DNA from: Candidatus Levyibacteriota bacterium
GTDB taxonomy: Bacteria; Patescibacteria; Microgenomatia; Levybacterales; UBA12049
NCBI GenBank assembly: GCA_003173915.1
Contig: PPGL01000012.1
Location: forward strand, 1-7,369
Direction of reading: 5' to 3'
DNA length: 7,369 nucleotides
Shown in pieces: positions 1 to 5,652 of this stretch. The translations under genes were made by a program, and so were the position numbers. Each line of letters starts with the position of its first letter. Position 1 is the stretch's first letter. The notes beneath the pieces were generated by a model. That model ran no database searches. It was not told the origin of the DNA and saw nothing but the letters and a program-made list of their open reading frames with translations.

Positions 1-1
1 A

Positions 2-1462
2 ATGACAGGAATTGGGAAAATAGAACTTCAGAAAAGTTTTACATTGTATGATGGAAAGTACACTGTTACAAAAACCATTATTGACTCAGAAGAAAAATCA
101 AAATTCATAGAACAAGACTTACCAACCAAAACATTTACCGTTGCCGATGTATTGCAAAAAGGGACAAAGCGTTCGCCACAACCACCATTTACTACCTCGA
201 CACTGCAACAAGAAGCAGCCAGAAGATTTGGGTATTCAGGAAAGCGTACCATGGCACTTGCACAAAAATTGTATGAGGAAGGAGTCATTACGTACCACCG
301 TACAGATTCTGTTAATTTAGCAGGACAGGCGGTGACTGCAATGCGAGAGTATGTCACAAAAACCTTTGGTCAACAATTTGTTCCGGATTCGCCAAGACTA
401 TACGCTAACAAACAAAAATTAGCACAAGAAGCTCACGAGGCAATTCGTCCTACCAAACCAAATGTTACCCCTCAGGTAGTTTCTCAAGATCTTGGAGGGG
501 CGTATGGGAAATTGTACGAGCTTATTTGGAGACGAGCAATTGCGTCACAAATGTCAGATGCACAAATTGAATCAACAACTGTGTTGGTTGATGCAACAGG
601 CCCTCATCCTGACCTTCTCCCAAATGGAGAAGGAAAAGAACTCTCTCGCCCTTTGGGAGAGAGTGCGGGTGAGGGAAGTGCGTATCGCTTTAAGGCAACA
701 GGGTCAGTATTGGTTTTTGAAGGATTTCTTAAAATGAATCCTTTTGGACTACAGGACAGAAAATTACCTGTGTTTGCTGTTTCGGAAAAACTGACACTTG
801 AAAATGTTTTGCCAGAAAAACACGAAACCCCAGCCCCACCCAGGTATAACGATGCATCTCTTATTGGAGCTCTTGAAGAAGAGGGGATTGGTCGACCATC
901 TACATATGCATCCATTATTAGCACAATTGAGACCAGAAATTATATCGAGCGCGAACAAGGCAGATTTATTCCAACTCCTGTTGGTATGGCAGTCAATGAT
1001 TTTTTGGTGAAAAATTTTTCTGACATTGATGACATTCCATTTACCGCACGAATGGAAGACGAACTCGATGCAATTGCAAATGATGGAAAAGATTGGGTTC
1101 CAATGATGAAAGAATTTTACAAACCATTTGAAAAAAAACTAAAAGAAGTAAGCAAAGCTGATCGCGTGCAAATAGAAACCGAACAAACAGGCGAAATGTG
1201 TCCAAAAGATGGCGCGCCACTTGTTGTTAGGGTAGGAAAATTTGGAAAATTTATTTCCTGCAGCAACTTTCCAACATGTGATTTTAAAAAGCCATATGTT
1301 ATGGAAACACCGTATTCTTGTCCAAAGGATGGAGGAAAAGTAATTGCAAAAAAAACAAAAAAAGGGAAGACGTTTTATGGATGCTCCAATTATCCAAAAT
1401 GTGATTTTGCAGTGTGGAAATTGCAAGACTTAAAAAAACAAGAACAAGAGAAAAAAGGTTAG
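2..1462 (+). CDS. topA: DNA topoisomerase I (type IA), 5'-truncated
   Basis: This enzyme relaxes negatively supercoiled DNA by cutting and passing one strand. The window cuts off the N-terminal part with the TOPRIM metal-binding domain; 486 residues remain, and the first Met is probably internal. Residues 94-105 contain the active-site segment ITYHRTDS, with the predicted catalytic Tyr98 (codon 293-295) and Arg100. Residues 283-315 hold the conserved RYNDASLIGALEEEGIGRPSTY-type block (shown by RYNDASL, EEEGIGRPSTYAS). Two zinc-ribbon modules end the protein: Cys400/420/426 and Cys440/461/467. Each starts CPKDG, so the usual second cysteine (CPxCG) is Asp in both. A 25-codon insertion at about residues 201-225 is encoded by a palindromic repeat (601-675) and sits between the strands TTVLVDA and YRFKATGS. 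The gene converges on the minus-strand gene 16 bp downstream, and no terminator is visible between them. The family call is very secure. Confidence 0.97.
   Translation: MTGIGKIELQKSFTLYDGKYTVTKTIIDSEEKSKFIEQDLPTKTFTVADVLQKGTKRSPQPPFTTSTLQQEAARRFGYSGKRTMALAQKLYEEGVITYHRTDSVNLAGQAVTAMREYVTKTFGQQFVPDSPRLYANKQKLAQEAHEAIRPTKPNVTPQVVSQDLGGAYGKLYELIWRRAIASQMSDAQIESTTVLVDATGPHPDLLPNGEGKELSRPLGESAGEGSAYRFKATGSVLVFEGFLKMNPFGLQDRKLPVFAVSEKLTLENVLPEKHETPAPPRYNDASLIGALEEEGIGRPSTYASIISTIETRNYIEREQGRFIPTPVGMAVNDFLVKNFSDIDDIPFTARMEDELDAIANDGKDWVPMMKEFYKPFEKKLKEVSKADRVQIETEQTGEMCPKDGAPLVVRVGKFGKFISCSNFPTCDFKKPYVMETPYSCPKDGGKVIAKKTKKGKTFYGCSNYPKCDFAVWKLQDLKKQEQEKKG
601..675. repeat. Multi-hairpin palindromic repeat inserted in frame in topA
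   Basis: This is a 75-bp element with a 9-bp outer stem (601-609 with 667-675, one G-T pair) enclosing two hairpins: 613-620 with 626-633 (8 bp, 5-nt loop) and 640-647 with 657-664 (8 bp). It folds as a three-way junction. The CCCTCA...TGAGGG ends and CTCTCCC-like cores resemble a dispersed palindromic repeat type common between genes in many bacteria (REP-like). Its length is exactly 25 codons with no stop in the topA frame, so it is translated as a Pro/Gly/Glu-rich stretch. No clear target-site duplication is seen. Repeat status rests on structure and resemblance, since no second copy lies in the window. Confidence 0.8.
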
Positions 1463-1478
1463 TTGGCTGTATTAAAAA

Positions 1479-2384
1479 TTATGCTGCCGCGCCGTAAAGA
1501 ATATGTTGAGTTTCACTTGCAGCCGTATTGATGAGTGAGCGAGCAGTTGAAACAACTTCAGGCATTCTTGCGAGAGGAATTACTTGATCTCTTCGTGACA
1601 TATGCGAGTCTGCATTGACTCCGTGTGTTGCATAAAGACTTTTCATGTATGTTGCGATAGGTTCCCAGACAGAATTGAATGGAGCAACATCTGCGGAAAA
1701 TGCTGTTGTGCAGAGTAATTGTATATCATCAAACAGTCGATAAACATTTGCTGCTCGCACTTCATGAGCACGCATTTGATACCGTAACATACTTTCTTTG
1801 CCATCGATACTTGGAATATCAGTGCCTGCAATATACCAATTAGAAACAGCTCGTGTTTCAAGCCGTTCTGGGGATGTAAATCCAAGTGCCAATAAATCTT
1901 CAAGCATTTCAAGGCGAGTTATAGGTTGTACTGCTGCAAGATCTGGATCTCTTTTTTCTTCTGCTTCGATACTTTGTCTCATCGCTTGCGGAACAACAGT
2001 TGATACATGCAAAGAAACTAGTTGTTCTGGATCAAGGTGTGTCTGTATATCGACTGCATTTGTTGAAGAAAAAAGTGTAGGAATTGCATTAGCTTTTATG
2101 AGTTCAGCAAGTAGTCTTTTTTGTACTGCACTGCTGTATGAGGGTGGTGATTCAACTTCAATAAAAAGATTATTAGTAAAATGACTGCGAACAGTTGGAT
2201 GTTCAGTGACGAAATTTGCTTTATTGATAGGAAGTCCTATTATTGTAAAAAAACGTTCATAGTCTCTTCCCAATCTTTGGTCTTCCTCAAGCGATTGCCC
2301 TTCAAAAAATTTATTTGGAATTTCAATTTCCCACCCAATGGTGTGGAACACGTGGGTAGAGAGCACCTGCTTTTTCTTCAGCAT
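1479..2384 (-). CDS. Unknown protein, amidoligase/GCS-like motifs; distal part of a frameshifted gene
   Basis: A 301-residue reading frame whose first ATG (2384) lies inside the preceding frame (2323-2655). No Shine-Dalgarno precedes that ATG, so it is more likely the continuation of the upstream frame than a separate gene. I do not recognise the family with certainty. Visible motifs are HTIGWEIEIP (residues 14-23), FIEVESPPS (74-82), SLHVS (124-128) and an Arg-rich RYQMRAHEVR (201-210). A G-x-E-x-E motif, then E-x-x-SPP, then a His-containing strand and an Arg segment, is the order seen in amidoligases and GCS2-type glutamate-cysteine ligases of the glutamine-synthetase fold; that assignment is inference only. 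The N-terminal strand motif lies just after the frame junction, as expected if the domain begins in the upstream part. No signal peptide or membrane segment is seen. It converges on topA. Confidence 0.75.
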   Translation of the reverse strand: MLKKKQVLSTHVFHTIGWEIEIPNKFFEGQSLEEDQRLGRDYERFFTIIGLPINKANFVTEHPTVRSHFTNNLFIEVESPPSYSSAVQKRLLAELIKANAIPTLFSSTNAVDIQTHLDPEQLVSLHVSTVVPQAMRQSIEAEEKRDPDLAAVQPITRLEMLEDLLALGFTSPERLETRAVSNWYIAGTDIPSIDGKESMLRYQMRAHEVRAANVYRLFDDIQLLCTTAFSADVAPFNSVWEPIATYMKSLYATHGVNADSHMSRRDQVIPLARMPEVVSTARSLINTAASETQHILYGAAA

Positions 2385-2655
2385 CTACGAGGTTTTCCAA
2401 TTGGCGAGTAAGCTGTATTGGTAGCTGTCCGTTGTCAGTTGTACCCACTCTCGGACGATTTAGATGGTTGTAAATGGAAAGTGTTACCGCAGCCGTGAGT
2501 CCTGGAGAAAGAAATCTAGGTTGCATTTTAAGTAAGAGAGCATCTGCTTGTTGACGAGCCTGGATTGCAAAATTCATATTAAATTCCGGCTTTGCTGATA
2601 TCGTTGTCGGAACTCGATGCATTTCAGAATAGCGAGGTTGGGAATCAATTCTCAT
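2323..2655 (-). CDS. Unknown protein, proximal part of the frameshifted gene
   Basis: A 110-residue frame that starts at an ATG 8 nt downstream of a near-consensus -10 box and overlaps the next frame by 62 bp. Residues 1-95 look like ordinary protein, with a helical segment around 28-65 (FAIQARQQADALLLKM). The last residues, after DAEEK, look like out-of-frame readout ending at a TGA. The two frames differ by +1, and removing one base anywhere in the overlap, for example from the A5 tract (T5 at 2371-2375 on the plus strand), joins 1479-2655 into one frame of 391 codons plus stop. This favours a single split gene, a sequencing error or a recent inactivation over two genes. No homolog family is recognised for this part. 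Confidence 0.65.
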   Translation of the reverse strand: MRIDSQPRYSEMHRVPTTISAKPEFNMNFAIQARQQADALLLKMQPRFLSPGLTAAVTLSIYNHLNRPRVGTTDNGQLPIQLTRQLENLVDAEEKAGALYPRVPHHWVGN

Positions 2656-2663
2656 ATCCTATA

Positions 2664-2692
2664 AGTATAGCAAATATGTGATCTATAGGCAA
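2664..2692 (-). promoter_or_regulatory. Sigma-70-type promoter of the split minus-strand gene
   Basis: Read on the minus strand, TTGCCT (2692-2687) and TATACT (2669-2664) are separated by exactly 17 bp. The -10 ends 8 nt before the ATG at 2655, so transcription should start 0-2 nt before the start codon, giving a leaderless mRNA. Confidence 0.7.
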
Positions 2693-2798
2693 TATAGTAT
2701 ACTTTGAGAATATGCACGGGGCAAACAGTAGTTTATCAGGCAGTATAACAAAGCTATTGTCAGCTTCGTAATAATAAATATCTTCAAACTAACCCTTC

Positions 2799-2828
2799 GT
2801 CACACTTTTTACTTTTTTTCGTTATACT
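2799..2828 (+). promoter_or_regulatory. Promoter of the sigma-factor gene
   Basis: A good -10 TATACT (2823-2828) has a moderate -35 match GTCACA (2799-2804, 4 of 6) with 18-bp spacing. The expected transcription start near 2835 is only about 4 nt from the ATG at 2839. It excludes the GTG at 2830 as a start, because that codon would lie at or before the transcript end. Confidence 0.5.
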
Positions 2829-2830
2829 AG

Positions 2831-2864
2831 TGGAACTTATGGCCGGCCTAATAGATAAGTTCCA
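2831..2864. promoter_or_regulatory. 10-bp perfect inverted repeat over the sigma-factor start (operator candidate)
   Basis: TGGAACTTAT (2831-2840) is repeated inverted as ATAAGTTCCA (2855-2864) around a 14-bp spacer that holds the palindrome GGCCGGCC (2841-2848). The dyad begins just downstream of the -10 box and contains the ATG (2839-2841). Its position suits an operator for autoregulation; alternatively the arms contain GGAACTT, which equals the -35 consensus of sigma-E-like ECF factors. Function is inferred. Confidence 0.5.
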
Positions 2865-3399
2865 AAAGCTGCCACTTTCTGAATGGATCCTTGTATTACA
2901 AGTCAAAAAAGGAAACAAGGAAGCTTTTGGGGCGCTTTATCAGTTGTATCTTGATAAAATATATCGATTTATTTTTTTTAAAGTGCAACAAAATAGGCAG
3001 CTTGCAGAAGATTTAACAGAAGTATCGTTTATGAAAGCATGGTCTAAAATTGATTTATACAAAAAAACAGGGGGAAGTTTTTCCTCTTGGTTATATACAA
3101 TTGCAAGAAATACTGTCATCGATCATTTTCGTGAGCAGAATAAATTAACGAGTCTGCAAGAAGATCATCATGTTGATTCTACGCAAATAGAAGAGAACAT
3201 ATTTACCAAACTTGAAATAGAAAGAGTGCAAGAGGCAATGAAATATCTTACAGACGAACAGCGAGAAATTATTACACTAAAATTTATTAATGATATGTCA
3301 AATAAAGAAATTGCAAATATCTTGGGGAAAAATGAAGATGCAATTCGCGCAATGCAATATCGAGCACTGCAGGAATTGAGAAAAAGGTTAAAAGAATAA
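2839..3399 (+). CDS. RNA polymerase sigma factor, sigma-70 family, ECF-like
   Basis: This protein directs RNA polymerase to a set of promoters, probably in response to a cell-envelope signal. From the ATG at 2839 it has 186 residues, the usual ECF length. Region 2 spans about residues 27-99 (EAFGALYQLYLDKIYRF, then AEDLTEVSFMKAW, then FSSWLYTIARNTVIDHFRE), covering core binding and -10 recognition. After an acidic linker (about 105-128), region 4 spans about 131-185 with LTDEQREIITLKF and a helix-turn-helix at MSNKEIANILGKNEDAIRAM. Regions 1 and 3 are absent. The ATG is chosen over the GTG at 2830 because the -10 ends at 2828. It is followed by a palindromic repeat and then the membrane protein at 3503, which fits a sigma/anti-sigma pair. 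The start codon lies in an inverted repeat suggesting autoregulation. Confidence 0.93.
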   Translation: MAGLIDKFQKLPLSEWILVLQVKKGNKEAFGALYQLYLDKIYRFIFFKVQQNRQLAEDLTEVSFMKAWSKIDLYKKTGGSFSSWLYTIARNTVIDHFREQNKLTSLQEDHHVDSTQIEENIFTKLEIERVQEAMKYLTDEQREIITLKFINDMSNKEIANILGKNEDAIRAMQYRALQELRKRLKE

Positions 3400-3403
3400 T
3401 TAA

Positions 3404-3494
3404 TGTCATTCTCGCGAAGGCGAGAATCAAGATCCTCGATCAGGTCGAGGATGATTAGGAGAAGAAGATTCTTCACCTTCGGTTCAGAATGACA
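3404..3494. repeat. Multi-hairpin palindromic repeat between sigma factor and membrane partner
   Basis: The ends TGTCATTCT (3404-3412) and AGAATGACA (3486-3494) are a 9-bp perfect terminal inverted repeat. Inside are hairpins 3408-3415 with 3420-3427 (8 bp, 4-nt loop) and 3432-3439 with 3445-3452 (8 bp, 5-nt loop). The first hairpin overlaps the terminal arm, so alternative folds compete. It fills nearly the whole gap between the two genes. The GTCATTC...GAATGAC ends match a dispersed repeat type I know from many bacterial genomes. Confidence 0.75.
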
Positions 3495-3502
3495 AAAAAC
3501 AT

Positions 3503-4108
3503 ATGAGAACAGAACACGAAATTATTAAAGAGTTACATGCATTACAGTCGGTTGTTCCAAGTGAAAAGTTGCGCAAACGACTACAATTGTTGCAAACACA
3601 TTTACCAAGTCGCACAGAAGGGAAAAGTTTTTCGTGGATTATGCTACACACAGGAATTGTTTTTGCGGCAATTCTTTTATTTGTTGTTGGACTTGGGTCA
3701 TCTCTTGTCATTGCTGCTGCTTATAGCCAACCAGGAGGTTTGCTTTTCCCAATCAAAAAAGCAATTGTTGAAGCAGAAGAACATTTTTCAACAGACCAAG
3801 CACAAAAAACATCTGTGCATCACGATTTACTAAGTCCTGTGTATGTTCCTGTGCCAACGCAAATATTGTTACAACTGCAAGAGCCTACCCTAACTCCAAC
3901 TGGGACAGGACCAACGATTACACCAGACACTTCTGCCACTAATCGTCGTGGAGACAAAAACGTTAAAGGAGATAGTATAACTCCAGTTTTAAATAATACA
4001 AAAAAGAGAGATGAAGATCAAAATCCAGAACAAAATCATAGCACAAGTGAAAATCCTTCTGGATTCTGGCAATTTTTTTCCCATCCATTTGGAAATAACG
4101 AACAATGA
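3503..4108 (+). CDS. Single-pass membrane protein, probable anti-sigma partner (DUF5667-like motif)
   Basis: A 201-residue protein with a charged cytoplasmic segment (1-43, including EKLRKRLQLLQTHL), one transmembrane helix (about 44-73, rich in I/L/V/F/A) and an extracytoplasmic part. Just outside the membrane, YSQPGGLLFPIKKAIVEAEE (74-93) resembles the PGD-LYPVKR-x-x-E core of DUF5667 proteins, which are often encoded next to ECF sigma factors. A Pro/Thr-rich stretch follows (LTPTGTGPTITPDTS, about 130-144), then a charged, disordered-looking tail ending in an aromatic FWQFFSHPFG segment. Its position directly after the sigma gene supports a role in holding the sigma factor at the membrane, but the cytoplasmic part is short and shows no ZAS zinc-binding signature. 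No Shine-Dalgarno precedes the ATG, so it may depend on the upstream transcript. The role is inferred. Confidence 0.85.
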   Translation: MRTEHEIIKELHALQSVVPSEKLRKRLQLLQTHLPSRTEGKSFSWIMLHTGIVFAAILLFVVGLGSSLVIAAAYSQPGGLLFPIKKAIVEAEEHFSTDQAQKTSVHHDLLSPVYVPVPTQILLQLQEPTLTPTGTGPTITPDTSATNRRGDKNVKGDSITPVLNNTKKRDEDQNPEQNHSTSENPSGFWQFFSHPFGNNEQ

Positions 4109-4156
4109 TTTCTTACATATTTCTTACGTCACAAAATCTATCCTAAGTTCGTTGTA

Positions 4157-4162
4157 TATAAT
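4157..4162 (+). promoter_or_regulatory. -10 box candidate for the Pro/Thr-repeat gene
   Basis: A perfect TATAAT lies in the 186-bp gap after the membrane-protein gene, with no good -35 at 16-18 bp. If used, it gives a leader of about 125 nt that contains the hairpin at 4210-4275 and the Shine-Dalgarno. Confidence 0.35.
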
Positions 4163-4209
4163 AGATAGCTTCTAATACTTTTTATTTTTTTATAGAATTT
4201 AAAAAGAAT

Positions 4210-4275
4210 CAAGAAGCATGAATCAAGAATTAAAAGGTAAAACCATAATGCATGATTCTTAATTCATAATTCTTG
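4210..4275 (+). repeat. Long imperfect hairpin in the leader of the Pro/Thr-repeat gene
   Basis: Arms 4210-4232 and 4253-4275 pair over 23 positions with three mismatches and one G-T pair around a 20-nt loop. Each arm is made of two related AT-rich words (CAAGAA, ATGAAT, AAGAAT), so it may be a small dispersed repeat. It ends 7 nt before the Shine-Dalgarno. Confidence 0.6.
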
Positions 4276-4282
4276 TCAGAAA

Positions 4283-4290
4283 GGGGGTGA
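4283..4290 (+). promoter_or_regulatory. Strong Shine-Dalgarno of the Pro/Thr-repeat gene
   Basis: GGGGGTGA matches the anti-Shine-Dalgarno over eight positions with one G-U wobble, 4 nt before the ATG at 4295 (7 nt from the G run). It is the only strong site in the window and fixes the start; an in-frame TGA lies upstream at 4253-4255. Confidence 0.7.
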
Positions 4291-4294
4291 GTAT

Positions 4295-4789
4295 ATGGGA
4301 GTAATTGCATCAGTACTACTTATGCTTGCGGGGTTATTCTCCTCGCATCATGGAATAAATACAAATACACAAACAGGTATTCAAGCTGATGTAACAGTTG
4401 ATCCATCGGTGACGCCAACAATAACACCGACCGATACACCAACCGTTACACCAACGCCAACGGACGTTGTTACTGTTACGCCAACACCAACTGTTTCAGA
4501 ACCAACACCAACAGTTACGTTAGTACCAACTGTAACACCAACCGGTACGCCAACTGTTACGCCGACACCAACAGCAACTGTCAGTCCAACAGTAACGCCT
4601 TCGGTTGTTCCATCTGTCAGTCCAACGCCAACACAAGGAGATGGAGATAATGATGGTGATGATGAGGGACAAGACAAAGATCGCGGTTTGCATCTGGGGA
4701 AGGGGCATTTCCTAGAAGGTCTATTCAACGCGATTTTTCATCATAAGTTAAACGAGTCTCGATTTGAGCAAAAGCACGGAGCTCATTAG
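4295..4789 (+). CDS. Secreted or membrane-anchored Pro/Thr-repeat protein with acidic Ca-loop-like segment
   Basis: A 164-residue protein not assigned to a family. Residues 1-15 are a hydrophobic signal or anchor segment (GVIASVLLMLAGLF) that oddly lacks positive residues before it. Residues 38-113 are degenerate TP/TPTVTP repeats, a typical extended and possibly glycosylated linker of surface proteins. Residues 115-127 (GDGDNDGDDEGQD) fit the D-x-D-x-DG pattern of EF-hand-type calcium loops, though position 8 is Asp instead of the usual hydrophobic residue and no flanking helices are evident. The C-terminus (131-164) is His-rich with an amphipathic LEGLFNAIFHHKL. It follows the sigma factor and membrane partner on the same strand, shares a Pro/Thr linker with the latter, and ends at a strong terminator. 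It may be an output or co-sensor of that pair; this is inference. Confidence 0.82.
   Translation: MGVIASVLLMLAGLFSSHHGINTNTQTGIQADVTVDPSVTPTITPTDTPTVTPTPTDVVTVTPTPTVSEPTPTVTLVPTVTPTGTPTVTPTPTATVSPTVTPSVVPSVSPTPTQGDGDNDGDDEGQDKDRGLHLGKGHFLEGLFNAIFHHKLNESRFEQKHGAH
4406..4633 (+). repeat. Degenerate Thr-Pro coding tandem repeat
   Basis: Short imperfect units of ACACCAACNGTTACGCC type encode alternating Thr-Pro-Thr-Val. The units differ mostly at third positions, so the amino-acid pattern is better preserved than the DNA. The opposite strand stays open across it only because of this composition. Confidence 0.7.
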
Positions 4790-4811
4790 AAGTTTTAACC
4801 AACAACCAACT

Positions 4812-4841
4812 AAAAAGGAGCCGATTCACCGGCTCCTTTTT
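4812..4841. terminator. Bidirectional intrinsic terminator
   Basis: AAAAAGGAGCCG (4812-4823) and CGGCTCCTTTTT (4830-4841) form a perfect 12-bp stem with a 6-nt loop and T tracts on both strands. It ends the plus-strand Pro/Thr-repeat gene and can also stop transcripts from the minus-strand gene at 4907. Confidence 0.92.
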
Positions 4842-4906
4842 ATATTATGAGTGAATCAGTTAAGAAGCTTTAAGGCGCTAGAGAAGACTATGTAAAAATT
4901 TGTACG

Positions 4907-5569
4907 CTATGTTCTCGATGAGATGTTGAGCGAAATTTGTTGAATCGAATGTGGAGCAAATAGTTGTCCTGCTCTAAAAGTGATCCCAAATGACATACGT
5001 GTTGGCGTAGAGCCAGTATCTGTTCGATTAGAGATACCTACAGAAAGATGTATGCTTCCATCGTCTTCTTGATTAATTTGTACACCTGGAGTTTGTTTAT
5101 ATTGATTTAAGGCAGATGCGACATCTGATATAGGACGGCTTCCAAAATCTTGTATTAGTCTTCCAATCGGAAAGGCAGTAAATAAACCAATGGGAGACCG
5201 TCTATTTGGAGTAGAGTCAAATAGTGCTGCAAATTGTGTGGCATGGTGATCGGTTCCTCCTCCGTCCACACTATTATCGCCATTAAGATGCGCTTGAAAT
5301 GCCTTTACTCTTTGTCTCGCGTCAAAAAGAACAATGTTTCTCTCTTCATCGCTTGCTAGCCCATCACGCAAATCGGCAAAATATTGAGTTAGTTCCTGTT
5401 GCGTATAGCGTAATTCTTTTATGGTTTCTAGATGTTCGATCAGAAAGTAGTCTTCGCGAGCATCTCTTGCTCTGCTTCCTTCGTTTCTAATATTCTGTCT
5501 AAGATGTGCTTTAAATTCTCTTTCAGTTTGATCTACTTGGCCTAAAAGTTCTTCTTCTAGTTGTGGCAT
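4907..5569 (-). CDS. Hypothetical protein with helical N-terminus and beta-rich C-terminus
   Basis: A 220-residue protein of no family I recognise. Residues 1-95 are highly charged and helical, likely coiled coil (EEELLGQVDQTEREFKAHL, and further Glu/Arg/Gln-rich helices to 95). A Gly/His/Asp linker (97-110, GDNSVDGGGTDHHA) follows. Residues 115-220 are polar with alternating hydrophobics (SIHLSVGIS, MSFGITF, QQISLNIS) suggesting beta strands. There is no signal peptide or membrane helix, so it is probably cytoplasmic. The ATG at 5569 lies 8 nt after the -10 of a near-consensus promoter and has no Shine-Dalgarno. It is divergent from the methyltransferase gene and shares a compact promoter region with it. 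Confidence 0.8.
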   Translation of the reverse strand: MPQLEEELLGQVDQTEREFKAHLRQNIRNEGSRARDAREDYFLIEHLETIKELRYTQQELTQYFADLRDGLASDEERNIVLFDARQRVKAFQAHLNGDNSVDGGGTDHHATQFAALFDSTPNRRSPIGLFTAFPIGRLIQDFGSRPISDVASALNQYKQTPGVQINQEDDGSIHLSVGISNRTDTGSTPTRMSFGITFRAGQLFAPHSIQQISLNISSRT

Positions 5570-5577
5570 TCATATAT

Positions 5578-5606
5578 GTTATAAATCAACTATTACTTCC
5601 TGTCAA
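5578..5606 (-). promoter_or_regulatory. Near-consensus promoter of the orphan gene at 5569
   Basis: On the minus strand, a perfect TTGACA (5606-5601) and TATAAC (5583-5578) are 17 bp apart. The -10 ends 8 nt before the ATG, so the mRNA is expected to start within about 2 nt of the start codon. Confidence 0.8.
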
Positions 5607-5614
5607 TATATCAT

Positions 5615-5646
5615 TTGACTACAATCAAAATACTTTTTGATATAAT
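5615..5646 (+). promoter_or_regulatory. Extended -10 promoter of the methyltransferase gene
   Basis: TGATATAAT (5638-5646) is a perfect extended -10. TTGACT (5615-5620) lies 20 bp upstream, longer than ideal, which the extended -10 could compensate. The -10 ends 6 nt before the ATG at 5653, predicting a leaderless mRNA. Confidence 0.7.
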
Positions 5647-5652
5647 ACCTTT

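Noticed and set aside
1798..2184. Plus-strand frame of 128 codons
   Set aside because: Shadow of the minus-strand gene at 1479-2384; Cys/Ser-rich, with no promoter or ribosome site.
2323..2384. Programmed +1 frameshift joining the two minus-strand frames
   Set aside because: No recognised +1 signal (such as the prfB-type site) or stimulatory structure is visible; a simple indel or sequence error is more likely.
2830..2832. GTG as start of the sigma factor
   Set aside because: It lies 2 nt after the -10 box, before the expected transcript start; the ATG at 2839 is better.
3404..3494. CRISPR array or intrinsic terminator after the sigma gene
   Set aside because: No regularly spaced direct repeats, and the hairpins are not followed by a T tract; it is a dispersed palindromic repeat.
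4381..4728. Open minus-strand frame of 115 codons rich in Gly-Val
   Set aside because: It is the mirror of the Thr-Pro coding repeats; composition alone keeps it open, and the plus frame has signal segment, Shine-Dalgarno and terminator.
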